A stretch of DNA of 52,097 nucleotides from Bacillota bacterium (GTDB lineage: Bacteria > Bacillota > SHA-98 > Ch115 > JABLXJ01), in contig DUMQ01000072.1 in assembly GCA_012839815.1 (NCBI GenBank), forward strand, positions 1 to 52,097, written 5' to 3'. Below are positions 16,765 to 25,217 of this stretch, one piece after another. How positions within the stretch are numbered: position 1 is the stretch's first letter; each line of letters starts with the position of its first letter. The translations under genes were made by a program, and so were the position numbers. The notes beneath the pieces were generated by a model, which had not been told where the DNA came from, searched no databases, and saw nothing but the letters and a program-made list of their open reading frames with translations.

Positions 16765-17695
16765 TGTAGGATCTGTTAGCACCAATGTTGTTGCCATAGA
16801 CGATGAGGGAAATGTGATCGATAAGGTCTACCTGAGGACCCAGGGCCAGCCCATCAAGGTTGTACAGGAGGGCTTGAGGGCGATTGCGGCTAAATGCAGC
16901 GATATCGAGATCGCCGGAGCCGGGACCACGGGGAGCGGCAGGAGGCTGGCCAGCGTTATCGTAGGCGCTGATTGCGTTAAGAATGAGATAACAGCTCACG
17001 CAGTTGCGGCATCGCATGTAGTGCCAGGCGTCCAGACAGTGCTTGAAATCGGCGGCCAGGATTCGAAGATCATCATCTTGCGAAACGGCGTGGTCATAGA
17101 CTTCGCCATGAATACCGTCTGCGCCGCGGGCACGGGCTCATTCCTTGACCACCAGGCGACGAGGCTCAACATACCAATAGAGCAATTTGGGGATCTGGCC
17201 TTGAAGGCTGAGGTGCCCGTCAGGATCGCTGGCAGGTGCGCCGTCTTTGCCGAGTCTGATATGATCCACAAACAGCAGATGGGCCACAGGATCGAGGATA
17301 TAGTTTGCGGCCTATGTGAGGCCCTGGTGAGGAATTACCTCAATAATGTGGGTAAGGGCAAGGATATACTGCCTCCAATAGTGTTCCAGGGGGGTGTCGC
17401 AGCTAACGCCGGGATGAAAAGGGCCTTTGAGAAGGCCCTGGGGGAGACTGTCATTGTGCCGGAGCACTATAATGTCATGGGGGCGATCGGCGCGGCCATC
17501 CTGGCAGCCGAAGAGGTAAAACGCCGTGGAACGGGGACCCTCTTTCGCGGGTTTGACGTGGTGGATGAGGAGTTCGAAGCCCGGAGCTTTGAGTGTAAGG
17601 GCTGCCCAAACAGGTGCGAGGTGATCAACATCATAAGAGACGGCGATACGATAGCACGCTGGGGCGATAGGTGCGGAAAATGGGAGGCTCTTTGA
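16742..17695 (+). CDS. acyl-CoA dehydratase activase (BadF/BadG/HgdC ATPase family)
   Basis: A 317-residue ASKHA-fold ATPase like HgdC, which uses ATP to drive one electron into a dehydratase or reductase partner. Seen are the phosphate-1 loop GVDVGSVSTN, GTTGSGRRL, EIGGQDSKII, and the two cysteines that bridge a homodimer [4Fe-4S] cluster: NTVCAAGTGSFLD and AGRCAVFAESDMIH. FQGGVAANAGM is the adenosine motif. An extra C-terminal tail contains CKGCPNRC, perhaps a second metal or redox site. It overlaps the upstream paralog by 23 bases. Its likely clients are the two upstream proteins. Confidence 0.85.
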   Translation: MRGYIGVDVGSVSTNVVAIDDEGNVIDKVYLRTQGQPIKVVQEGLRAIAAKCSDIEIAGAGTTGSGRRLASVIVGADCVKNEITAHAVAASHVVPGVQTVLEIGGQDSKIIILRNGVVIDFAMNTVCAAGTGSFLDHQATRLNIPIEQFGDLALKAEVPVRIAGRCAVFAESDMIHKQQMGHRIEDIVCGLCEALVRNYLNNVGKGKDILPPIVFQGGVAANAGMKRAFEKALGETVIVPEHYNVMGAIGAAILAAEEVKRRGTGTLFRGFDVVDEEFEARSFECKGCPNRCEVINIIRDGDTIARWGDRCGKWEAL

Positions 17696-17701
17696 AATTC
17701 C

Positions 17702-17730
17702 TTGACGCTTGGGGTTTTACATGTTAGTAT
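17702..17730 (+). promoter_or_regulatory. sigma-A-type promoter for lysA
   Basis: TTGACG (17702-17707), 17 bases, TAGTAT (17725-17730). It lies just after the activase gene and about 165 bases before lysA, so lysA can be expressed apart from the upstream operon. The 5' leader shows no lysine riboswitch that I can recognise. Confidence 0.55.
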
Positions 17731-17896
17731 AGTATAGAAAATGGCGGCTTCGATCTCAAGCTTAGGCGGGTCGTGCGCACGGTCGATGGGGTCGTCGATG
17801 GACAATACCCGTTGATCGTTTTTTTATAGCGCAGGGACAGTGACAGGGTGATGGCGTCGAGATATTTAGGGAAAGGGAAGGGGCTTGAGCTTCCAA

Positions 17897-19234
17897 ATGG
17901 GTTTCTACGGCACAATGCGAATAAATGAAAAGGGACATCTCGAGATAGGGGGATGTGATACCGTTGACCTGGCCAGGGTGTATGGGACTCCGCTCTATGT
18001 CATGGACGAGGCGGCGATCCGTCAGGAGTGCCGGGCCTTTCGCAGGGCGCTGGAATCCCGGCACGCCGATAGTGAGGTAATATACGCTGGCAAGGCGTTT
18101 TCAACAATGGCCATGTGCAGGATCGCTGACGAGGAGGGGCTTGGCCTGGATGTTGCCTCGGGAGGGGAGATCGTCACAGCCCTTAAGGCGGGCTTCCCAG
18201 CCGAGAGGATATACTTTCACGGGAACAACAAGAGCAGAGCAGACCTGGAAATGGCGCTGCGTGCGCGCATAGGCCGGTTTATGGTGGATAACCTCTACGA
18301 GCTTGAGATGCTCCACGACCTCGCCAGGCAATTGAGGGTCAAGGCGCACGTGGATTTCCGGGTAACGCCCGGCGTCGAAGCGCATACACATGAGTATATC
18401 CGCACAGGGCAGCTGGACTCCAAGTTTGGACTGGGTTTGCAGAACGGCCAGGCCATGATGGCGGTCGAGAAGGCCCTGGCCATGGATGGCATAGTGGTTC
18501 ACGGGCTCCACTGTCATATCGGCTCCCAGATATTTGAGCTCGAATCCTTTAAGGTAGCTTGCGAAATAATGATGGATTTTATTGCAAAGGTCAGGCGGGA
18601 AACTGGCTTTACATGCGAGGAGCTCAACCTGGGAGGCGGCCTCGGCGTGCGCTATGTGGAGAGCGATGTCAGGGCGAGTGTTGAGGACTACGCCAGCCTG
18701 GTTATAGATGCCTTATACCGAAAGGCCCGGGAACATAATTTGCCTGTTCCGAGGCTTTTAGTTGAGCCGGGGCGTTACATCGTCGGCCAGGCCGGCACGA
18801 CTCTCTATACCGTCGGGTCGATAAAGGATATACCCGGCATCCGGAAGTACGTTGCCGTGGATGGGGGTTATACTGATAACCCCCGCGTGGCACTCTACGG
18901 GGCCAGGTATCATGTGATAGTTGCAAATAAGGCCAATTATGATCCGGTGGAACTCGTTACTATAGCCGGCAGGTGCTGCGAATCCGGTGACATGCTGGCC
19001 TGGGATGTCCGGCTGCCCAGGCTCGAGCCTGGTGACATCCTGGCCTTCCTCACCACCGGGGCTTATCACTACTCGATGTCGAGCAATTATAACCGGTTTG
19101 CACGGCCTGCGGTGGTATTTGTGCGTGACGGAGAGGCCGACCTGGTGGTGGAACGCGAAAGCTACGAGGATGTCGCGGCGCACGACCGGATCCCCCAGAG
19201 ATTGCTGAAGCACCACCTGGCCAGTGTGAGATGA
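17897..19234 (+). CDS. lysA: diaminopimelate decarboxylase
   Basis: A 445-residue PLP enzyme of the alanine racemase-like fold that makes L-lysine from meso-diaminopimelate. Seen are the PLP lysine in VIYAGKAFSTMAMC, HCHIGSQIFELESF, the glycine loop NLGGGLGVRY and the substrate motif RCCESGDMLA. ATG 17897 is preferred because MGFYGTMRINEKGHLEIGG aligns with the B. subtilis N-terminus; TTG 17885 is too close to the purine tract. As in B. subtilis the gene follows spoVA, here after an inserted three-gene operon. Its stop overlaps an ATG of the next frame. Confidence 0.94.
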   Translation: MGFYGTMRINEKGHLEIGGCDTVDLARVYGTPLYVMDEAAIRQECRAFRRALESRHADSEVIYAGKAFSTMAMCRIADEEGLGLDVASGGEIVTALKAGFPAERIYFHGNNKSRADLEMALRARIGRFMVDNLYELEMLHDLARQLRVKAHVDFRVTPGVEAHTHEYIRTGQLDSKFGLGLQNGQAMMAVEKALAMDGIVVHGLHCHIGSQIFELESFKVACEIMMDFIAKVRRETGFTCEELNLGGGLGVRYVESDVRASVEDYASLVIDALYRKAREHNLPVPRLLVEPGRYIVGQAGTTLYTVGSIKDIPGIRKYVAVDGGYTDNPRVALYGARYHVIVANKANYDPVELVTIAGRCCESGDMLAWDVRLPRLEPGDILAFLTTGAYHYSMSSNYNRFARPAVVFVRDGEADLVVERESYEDVAAHDRIPQRLLKHHLASVR

Positions 19235-19314
19235 CTGTTTGGCCGGTTTCATATACCGGCTTCGCGTCCGGAGTTGAGAAGTTCGGGATTAAGAAGAGGG
19301 GGCGGCGGGACCAG

Positions 19315-19911
19315 GTGCAAGGTATTGTTTCGATCCTGGTAACTCTTCCGATCATTCTTTTTGCGCTCACAGTGCATGAATATGCCCACGGTATGGTGGC
19401 AAACGGCCTCGGCGACCCGACGGCCCGGCTCCAGGGGAGGCTGACGCTGAACCCACTGGCTCACCTGGATGTTATCGGTACCCTGATGCTCATAGTAACG
19501 CAGAGGTTTGGCTGGGCGAAACCGGTACCTATAAACCCAGCTTACTTCAGGGACTGGCGTAAGGGCATCATGCTGGTCGGCCTGGCAGGGCCCCTGGCCA
19601 ACGTCACGCTCGCCTTTATAGCGGCGCTGCCTTTGAGATTTGGGATACCCCTGGCGCCAGCCATAAGGTTTCTCCTCGAGATGACGGTTTACATCAACCT
19701 GGGGCTCGCTGCCTTTAACCTGATACCACTTCCTCCCCTTGATGGATCCAGGGTGGTCATGGGGCTCCTGAGGGGCCGGTACTCGTATAGCTATGCCCAA
19801 CTTGAGGCGTATGGCCCGTTCATTTTAATGCTGCTCATCCTTACGGGAGCTACAGGCTATATCATCATGCCCATATGGTTTCTCTTGCGGAGACTCGTGC
19901 TGGGCTGGTAG
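19315..19911 (+). CDS. site-2 protease family (M50) membrane metalloprotease
   Basis: A 198-residue integral membrane zinc protease of the short M50/YwhC-type group. The zinc motif HEYAH stands in the first membrane segment (TVHEYAHGMVANGLGDPTA) and the third ligand is in NLIPLPPLDGSRV. It would cut within or near membranes; the target is unknown. GTG 19315 after GAGGGGG (19297-19303) is preferred; ATG 19231, overlapping the lysA stop, is an alternative that adds 28 basic residues. Confidence 0.85.
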   Translation: MQGIVSILVTLPIILFALTVHEYAHGMVANGLGDPTARLQGRLTLNPLAHLDVIGTLMLIVTQRFGWAKPVPINPAYFRDWRKGIMLVGLAGPLANVTLAFIAALPLRFGIPLAPAIRFLLEMTVYINLGLAAFNLIPLPPLDGSRVVMGLLRGRYSYSYAQLEAYGPFILMLLILTGATGYIIMPIWFLLRRLVLGW

Positions 19912-20002
19912 GTCCGGGGAGGATTGCTCGAGGTTTGAGTTCGCTGGTTAGACATATCCGCAGTTGGACATGTCCGCCATGTAGTGAGGGGGAAAGGGAT
20001 AG

Positions 20003-20986
20003 ATGGGAAAGCCACGAGTTTTCAGTGGGATGAGGCCGACAGGCAGGCTTCAGCTTGGAAATTACTTTGGCGCGCTCAAGAGCTGGGTAGATATGCAGGA
20101 TGACTATGAATGTTATTTCGGTGTCGTTGACTGGCACGCCCTTACCACGGGATACGAAGATACCAGTGAAATAAGGGAGAATACGCGGGAAATGGTCATT
20201 GACTGGCTATCTGCCGGGCTCGACCCGGAGAAGAGCGTCATAATCCGCCAGTCTGATATAAAGGAGCACGCTGAGCTTCAGTTGCTTTTTTCTATGATAA
20301 CCCCTTTAGGCTGGTTGGAGCGGTGCCCAACCTATAAAGAGCAGCTTCACCAGCTCGAAGGCCGGGATATCATGACCTACGGCTTCCTTGGTTACCCGGT
20401 TTTAATGGCTGCCGATATCCTGGCATATAAAGCCGAGGCTGTCCCGGTGGGTGAGGACCAGCTCCCGCATGTTGAGCTAACGCGTGAGATAGCTCGGCGT
20501 TTCAACTTCCTTTATAAACCCGTTTTCCCCGAGCCCCAGGCATTGCTGAACAGGGACGTCACCTTACTGCCCGGGATCGACGGGAGGAAGATGAGCAAGA
20601 GCTATGGGAACTATATCCTCATGTCTGCGGAGGCCAAGGATGTTGAGGAGAGGGTCGGGATGATGGTGACGGATCCTGAGCGCATAAGGCGCACGGATCC
20701 AGGCCATCCGGATGTATGTACGGTCTATGCTTTCCACAAGGTATTTTCCAAAGATGAGCTTCCGCAGATAGAGGCTGATTGCACAGGGGCGAGGGTCGGG
20801 TGTGTGGAGTGTAAGAGACGTCTGGCTCGAGCCTTGAACCAGGTCCTCGAGCCCATAAGGGAGAAACGTCGCGCACTGATGGCCAATCCTGACCTGGTTG
20901 AGGATATCCTCAGGGATGGTGCGCGAAAGGCGAGGGCCGTGGCTGGAAGGACGCTTGAAGAGGTGCGGAGCGCCATGAGGATATGA
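20003..20986 (+). CDS. trpS: tryptophanyl-tRNA synthetase
   Basis: A 327-residue class I synthetase that charges tRNA-Trp. It has GMRPTGRLQLGNYFGAL, containing the HIGH-type element, GVVDWHALTT, the anticodon-loop-contacting central part, and KMSKS in GIDGRKMSKSYGNYI. GGGGGAAAGGG precedes the ATG. The 91-base leader has no T-box. The cognate tRNA gene is also in the window, at 48820-48895, but not linked. Confidence 0.95.
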   Translation: MGKPRVFSGMRPTGRLQLGNYFGALKSWVDMQDDYECYFGVVDWHALTTGYEDTSEIRENTREMVIDWLSAGLDPEKSVIIRQSDIKEHAELQLLFSMITPLGWLERCPTYKEQLHQLEGRDIMTYGFLGYPVLMAADILAYKAEAVPVGEDQLPHVELTREIARRFNFLYKPVFPEPQALLNRDVTLLPGIDGRKMSKSYGNYILMSAEAKDVEERVGMMVTDPERIRRTDPGHPDVCTVYAFHKVFSKDELPQIEADCTGARVGCVECKRRLARALNQVLEPIREKRRALMANPDLVEDILRDGARKARAVAGRTLEEVRSAMRI

Positions 20987-21029
20987 CGATGGGCGTAGGT
21001 TATGGGCGGGGCGCGAAGGACGGCGATCC

Positions 21030-21884
21030 ATGCTGATGAATCTCAGGAAACCGCAGCGGGGGACCGGTGGCGTTGCCGGTAGCGAGTTGATGGACTTGCT
21101 TTCCAGGCTTGAAGCGCGGGAGGTCGATATCCTCGAGGTATCCATCTCCGATATTGCAGGCCGTATTCTCGACCAGGCAGCCATCCAGCTGGGGCATGAT
21201 ATCGATATAGACTCGTTGAGTGAGTTGCTTGTTACGCTCTCCGAATTGATGCAGTTGAAGGTGCGAAAGCTCCTCCCGCCCGATGCGCCGACGGCGCCCG
21301 GGGACGTTTCTTCGATCGTGTTGCCTCAGAATTGCCCGGAAGAGGGCACGGGCACGTACGTGGATGTGGACGGCGAGGATGGTGATCATAGCGAGGAGCT
21401 CCTGGATCGTCTTATGCAGTACCGGGTTTTTAAAGACGCCGCGGCGGAGCTTGAGAGACGCGAGGAAATCTGGAGGAATGTATATACTCGCGCGGGCCTC
21501 GCCGGTCCGGGCCCGGCCGGAAGTGAAGGAATGCACCCCCGGGCCTATCCTCAGGCTCCTGACGCGGGCAAGGGTGATGGTGTTCTTAGCAAGGACGTCC
21601 TTCTCCAGCTCCTTGATGAGCTGCGTGAGGTGCTGGATGCCGACCCCGAGGAAGCTTTGCGACATATCCCTTTCGAAGACATGTCCATTGAAGACAAGAT
21701 GGAGGAAGTGATGGCCCAGGTCGAGAAAAAGGGGGTCACCACATTCAGGGATTTGTTTTCGCCCTATTCTACACGCCTCGAGATCATCGCCACGTTTCTG
21801 GCCATTCTGGAGCTTATACGACTTATGAAGCTCAACGTATCTCAAGAGGAGCGTTTTGGGAAGATCATAATCAGCAAGGCGTAG
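21030..21884 (+). CDS. scpA: segregation and condensation protein A
   Basis: A 284-residue kleisin that bridges SMC and ScpB in chromosome condensation. The N-terminal helix region (MDLLSRLEAREVDILEVSIS) and SELMQLKVRKLLPP are typical, and the C-terminal winged helix is visible in IATFLAILELIRLMKLNV. Unusual is the loss of the normally conserved FEGPLDLLL start; here GGVAGSELMDLL stands in its place. The centre is longer and more acidic than usual. scpB follows at 55 bases, which confirms the call. ATG 21030 or 21036 may be the start. Confidence 0.85.
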   Translation: MLMNLRKPQRGTGGVAGSELMDLLSRLEAREVDILEVSISDIAGRILDQAAIQLGHDIDIDSLSELLVTLSELMQLKVRKLLPPDAPTAPGDVSSIVLPQNCPEEGTGTYVDVDGEDGDHSEELLDRLMQYRVFKDAAAELERREEIWRNVYTRAGLAGPGPAGSEGMHPRAYPQAPDAGKGDGVLSKDVLLQLLDELREVLDADPEEALRHIPFEDMSIEDKMEEVMAQVEKKGVTTFRDLFSPYSTRLEIIATFLAILELIRLMKLNVSQEERFGKIIISKA

Positions 21885-21938
21885 GTGTGCAGACGATATT
21901 ATAGGGTCTTCCGAGGAAATCCAGGGGTGTGTGTTAAC

Positions 21939-22481
21939 ATGGATGTCGATGAGGCAAGGAGGGTAATAGAGGCTCTCATCTTTGCCTCGACCCGGCCAAT
22001 CAGGGCGGAGGAGATAGCCCAGGTTATCGGGTTTGATGCCGAAACCACAACCGCTCTAATCCACCAGCTGAAATCCGAGTATGACTCGATGCGCCGTGGC
22101 ATTCAGGTTATAGAGGTCGCCGGAGGGTACCAGATGGCGACCCGGCCTGAGCTTGCACCATACATTGAGAAGGTTGAGAGGACTCCGAAAGGACAGGGCC
22201 TTTCTCGAGCTGCCCTTGAAACCCTCGCCGTGATCGCGTATAAGCAACCCATTACGCGTGGCGAGATCGAGGCGCTCCGCGGGGTGCGTGTGGATGCGGT
22301 ACTGGCCACCTTGCTTGAGCGCGGCCTCATACGCGAGGTTGGACGGAAGGAAACTCTTGGAAGGCCGATTCTTTACGGTACTACTCCAGAATTCCTTCGC
22401 TATTTCGGCATGAAATCCCTCTCCGAGCTCCCCGAGCTGAAGATGCCAGGCAGGTCGAATACCCAGCCACAGAGTGGTTAA
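21939..22481 (+). CDS. scpB: segregation and condensation protein B
   Basis: A 180-residue double winged-helix protein that dimerises and binds ScpA. The family motifs IEALIFASTRPI, SRAALETLAVIAYKQPITR, EIEALRGV and LGRPILYGTTPEFLRYFG are all present. ATG 21939 gives the usual N-terminus and has AGGGGTG at 21923-21929. It lies directly downstream of scpA. Confidence 0.93.
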   Translation: MDVDEARRVIEALIFASTRPIRAEEIAQVIGFDAETTTALIHQLKSEYDSMRRGIQVIEVAGGYQMATRPELAPYIEKVERTPKGQGLSRAALETLAVIAYKQPITRGEIEALRGVRVDAVLATLLERGLIREVGRKETLGRPILYGTTPEFLRYFGMKSLSELPELKMPGRSNTQPQSG

Positions 22482-22533
22482 ACTAGTTACAGGCCATGCC
22501 AGAAGGGATTATGCCAGAAGGGAGCTCGCCGTT

Positions 22534-23124
22534 TTGCATGTGGAGCGTGTACCTTATATCATTTTGGCGCTCCTGGGCCTCGTCATTATTCTTTCCTTCG
22601 TTCCAATTGAGCTTACCATAATTTACGTGCGAGAGCGGGGAGAGGACCGCCTTGATCTGATCCTTGGTTTATTTAAGGGCATATTCAGGTTTCGCATACT
22701 CCGTTTCCGGCAGCTTGCCCGCATCCTTGTGTGGCGATTCCTGCAACATTTCGGGCTGGGTCTCGGGCCGGTGCGTCTACCAGGAGGCGCGCCGCCGGGA
22801 GATTCAAGGGTAACACGCCTTCTCCTGGGTTTCTTCAAAGCGGGAGTTCGTCGATATGCCTTACCTTGCAGGGACTTTGAGATTAGCCTGGATGTCGGTA
22901 CAGGCGACGCAGCGCTTACCGGGATGCTCGTGGGGAGCCTTTGGGCAGCGGCCTCACCTGCAATCTTCAGCCTTACAAAATTTGTTAGATTTAGAAATAA
23001 AAAGCCAAGGATTAGCATTAGACCCGATTTTTCCGCGCGCCGGCTTGACGTGCGGTTTCGCTGCATATTAGGGATAAACGTCGGTTATATTATCTTGCGA
23101 GGTATTATTCGTCGTCTAAGTTAA
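22534..23124 (+). CDS. DUF2953 family protein (YtfI-like)
   Basis: A basic protein of about 196 residues with an N-terminal membrane segment (YIILALLGLVIILSFVPIEL) and a C-terminal hydrophobic stretch, matching the DUF2953 family. The DVGTGDAALTGMLVGSLW segment is characteristic. TTG 22534 after AGAAGGGAG (22516-22524) is preferred; GTG 22474, overlapping scpB, is possible. In B. subtilis the DUF2953 gene ytfI precedes ytfJ (gerW), and the same order is kept here. Its function is unknown, presumably in spores or their membranes. Confidence 0.75.
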   Translation: MHVERVPYIILALLGLVIILSFVPIELTIIYVRERGEDRLDLILGLFKGIFRFRILRFRQLARILVWRFLQHFGLGLGPVRLPGGAPPGDSRVTRLLLGFFKAGVRRYALPCRDFEISLDVGTGDAALTGMLVGSLWAAASPAIFSLTKFVRFRNKKPRISIRPDFSARRLDVRFRCILGINVGYIILRGIIRRLS

Positions 23125-23135
23125 TCGCCCAGCGG

Positions 23136-23174
23136 GCGCGGCCAGGGGCAAGCCGCGTTTGCGCACCAACTTAG
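23136..23174. repeat. dispersed intergenic repeat, short copy C
   Basis: Related to copy D (11972-12010): GCGGCCAGGGGCAAGCCGC forms a short stem and is followed by TTTGCGCACCAACTTAGG. The end resembles copies A and B. It lies between the DUF2953 gene and gerW, just before the gerW ribosome site. Confidence 0.5.
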
Positions 23175-23201
23175 GTCTTCTGGAAAAGGAGGTTCAGCTT
23201 T

Positions 23202-23681
23202 ATGGCGGCTCACCCTATTGAGGGTTTAATGAAGACAGCCATGGAGAGCATAAAGGAAATGGTTGATGTAAATACAATCCTGGGGGATCCGGTTGAGACG
23301 CCAGATGGCAGCGTCATACTCCCGGTCTCTCGAGTCAGTTTCGGGTTCGCGGCGGGCGGCAGCGAGTTCGTTGAAACGGGATCTACCATGGCCGCGGCGG
23401 GGGCGCCACAGGGGCAAGAGGAACAGGGAGCGCCTGGGGATATGATGGCGGCCGTACACCCCTTCGGTGGCGGGAGCGGTGCGGGGATATCTGTGCAGCC
23501 CGTTGCCTTTCTCGTAGTAGGCCATGGCCAGGTGCGTTGCCTCCCCGTTGACGGTGGTGCGATCCTGGACCGCATCATTGACCTGGCTCCGCAGCTTCTA
23601 GGGCAGCTTCAGGGCAGGCTCGGGCGCCCGAGTCCGAGGGAGGTCGTTACCCGCCCAAATGTCCAGGGTGAGGTGCAGTAG
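23202..23681 (+). CDS. gerW: GerW family sporulation protein (YtfJ)
   Basis: A 159-residue soluble protein with the complete GerW/YtfJ signature: HPIEGLMKTAMESIKEMVDV, then GDPVETPDGSVILPVSRVSF and GFAAGGSEF. In B. subtilis YtfJ is a forespore protein needed for normal germination. AAAAGGAGGT precedes the ATG by 9 bases, a near-perfect site. It follows the DUF2953 gene as in B. subtilis. Confidence 0.9.
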   Translation: MAAHPIEGLMKTAMESIKEMVDVNTILGDPVETPDGSVILPVSRVSFGFAAGGSEFVETGSTMAAAGAPQGQEEQGAPGDMMAAVHPFGGGSGAGISVQPVAFLVVGHGQVRCLPVDGGAILDRIIDLAPQLLGQLQGRLGRPSPREVVTRPNVQGEVQ

Positions 23682-23723
23682 CAACAAGTAACTGTTTGGA
23701 CCGATAACCACTAAAATTCTTAT

Positions 23724-23752
23724 TTGACAGCCATTCCCCATTATAGTATATT
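23724..23752 (+). promoter_or_regulatory. sigma-A promoter for TrkA-type gene
   Basis: Consensus TTGACA (23724-23729), 17 bases, TATATT (23747-23752). It lies 47 bases before the ATG at 23799 and rules out the longer in-frame start at 23724. Confidence 0.75.
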
Positions 23753-23798
23753 AACCTCGTTGAAGACCCGCTTAGAGAAACATACCAGGGGGATGGTT

Positions 23799-24455
23799 AT
23801 GGTAAAGCAGTTTGCTGTTATAGGTCTCGGGCGCTTTGGAGTCAGTGTTGGGAAAACCCTTATGAAGCTCGGGCATGAGGTGCTTGCTATAGATAAGAAC
23901 CTGGACAGCGTGCAGCATGTGGCGAATATTTTTACTCACGCGGTCCAGGCTGATGCAACAGACGAGGAAGCATTAAAGGCCGTCGGGATCCGAAATGTTG
24001 ACGTTGCAATTGTCGCGATCGCCCAGGATATCCAATCAAGCATTCTCGCCACCCTGGCGTTAAAGAGCCTGGGGGTCAAGTATGTTGTTGCCAAGGCCCA
24101 TGATGAGCTTCACGGTAAGGTCCTTGAAAAGGTCGGGGCTGATAGGGTCATTTACCCTGAGCGAGATATGGGCGTAAGGGTGGCAAATAACCTGGTTTCC
24201 TCAAATATCCTGGATTATATCGAGCTATCTCCGGACTACAGCATCATTGAGGTCGTTGCAATGGATGAGTTTGCAAACAAGTCCCTGCGCGAGCTCAATC
24301 TACGGGCGAAATACGGCATAACTGTCGTGGCTATCAAGAGCGGCACCGAAATCAAGGTCTCCCCCGGGGCCGATGACAAGATCCACAGGGGCGATATCCT
24401 GGTGGTGCTGGGCAAAAACGAGAATCTCGACCGGCTCCAAAAGCTGTGGCAGTGA
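23799..24455 (+). CDS. TrkA-family potassium uptake regulator (KtrA-like)
   Basis: A 218-residue cytoplasmic RCK protein: RCK-N with the nucleotide-binding turn VIGLGRFGVSVG (residues 7-18) and an acidic D at the end of the second strand (AIDKNLD), then RCK-C (SLRELNLRAKYGITVVAI). It gates a Ktr-type potassium transporter in response to nucleotides. Length equals KtrA/KtrC. No KtrB-type channel gene is nearby. ATG 23799 follows AGGGGG. Confidence 0.88.
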   Translation: MVKQFAVIGLGRFGVSVGKTLMKLGHEVLAIDKNLDSVQHVANIFTHAVQADATDEEALKAVGIRNVDVAIVAIAQDIQSSILATLALKSLGVKYVVAKAHDELHGKVLEKVGADRVIYPERDMGVRVANNLVSSNILDYIELSPDYSIIEVVAMDEFANKSLRELNLRAKYGITVVAIKSGTEIKVSPGADDKIHRGDILVVLGKNENLDRLQKLWQ

Positions 24456-24473
24456 CCGGGTGATTCAAGCTAT

Positions 24474-25217
24474 ATGGAACGCCTTCAGAAAACGCTGGCG
24501 AGGGCAGGGGTCGCTTCGCGTCGCCGCGCTGAGGAATTGATACTTGAGGGAAGGGTGAAGGTCAACGGGGAGGTTGTCAAGGCTCTTGGCGTCAAAGTGG
24601 AGCCGGGGGTGGATAAGATAGAGGTTGACGGCCAGGTCATAGCATATGATACCCCCAGGGTATATTTGGCCCTGAATAAACCTTGCGGGTATGTAACGAC
24701 AACCCGGGATCCCCAGGGCAGGCCCACAGTGCTTGATCTGATCGCAGGTGTCAAGACGCGCGTTTTTCCCGTCGGAAGGCTCGACTATGATACGGAGGGC
24801 CTTCTTCTTTTAACTAATGACGGGGATTTCGCCCATGCGCTCACTCACCCCGGGCACGAGGTCCCAAAGACTTATATCGCGAGGGTTTTAGGCTTTCCGG
24901 TCGAAGCCAGTATTGCGGCGCTGAGGAACGGCCTGGTGCTCGATGACGGCCCCACCGCCCCGGCTGATGTCAGGGTGCTGGGCCGGCATGCACGGGGAGC
25001 CATCTTGCAGATCAGCATCCATGAAGGGAGAAAGAGGCAGGTGCGGCGCATGTGTGATGCCATCGGGCATCCTGTTATAGCGTTGAGACGGGTTGCTATA
25101 GGCCCCCTCCACCTTGACGACCTGGGAATCAAGGTCGGGCACTACCGGTTTTTGACTCCCGGCGAGGTCAAGTCCCTGCTGGATACCGCACATGCTGCAC
25201 ACGTTGCGAGGCGGTGA
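24474..25217 (+). CDS. rluB: 23S rRNA pseudouridine synthase (RluB family)
   Basis: A 247-residue RsuA/RluB-type synthase. The N-terminal S4 RNA-binding domain reads RLQKTLARAGVASRRRAEE; the catalytic domain has GRLDYDTEGLLLLTNDG, where the aspartate is the nucleophile, and EGRKRQVRRMCDAIGHPV. It makes a pseudouridine in 23S rRNA during ribosome assembly. It sits downstream of scpAB as in many Bacillota. The stop overlaps the next start. Confidence 0.92.
   Translation: MERLQKTLARAGVASRRRAEELILEGRVKVNGEVVKALGVKVEPGVDKIEVDGQVIAYDTPRVYLALNKPCGYVTTTRDPQGRPTVLDLIAGVKTRVFPVGRLDYDTEGLLLLTNDGDFAHALTHPGHEVPKTYIARVLGFPVEASIAALRNGLVLDDGPTAPADVRVLGRHARGAILQISIHEGRKRQVRRMCDAIGHPVIALRRVAIGPLHLDDLGIKVGHYRFLTPGEVKSLLDTAHAAHVARR

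Noticed and set aside
17731-17896. Lysine riboswitch before lysA
   Set aside because: No recognisable L-box core and no terminator in the leader.
19912-20002. T-box before trpS
   Set aside because: The leader is only 91 bases and lacks the T-box sequence and terminator.
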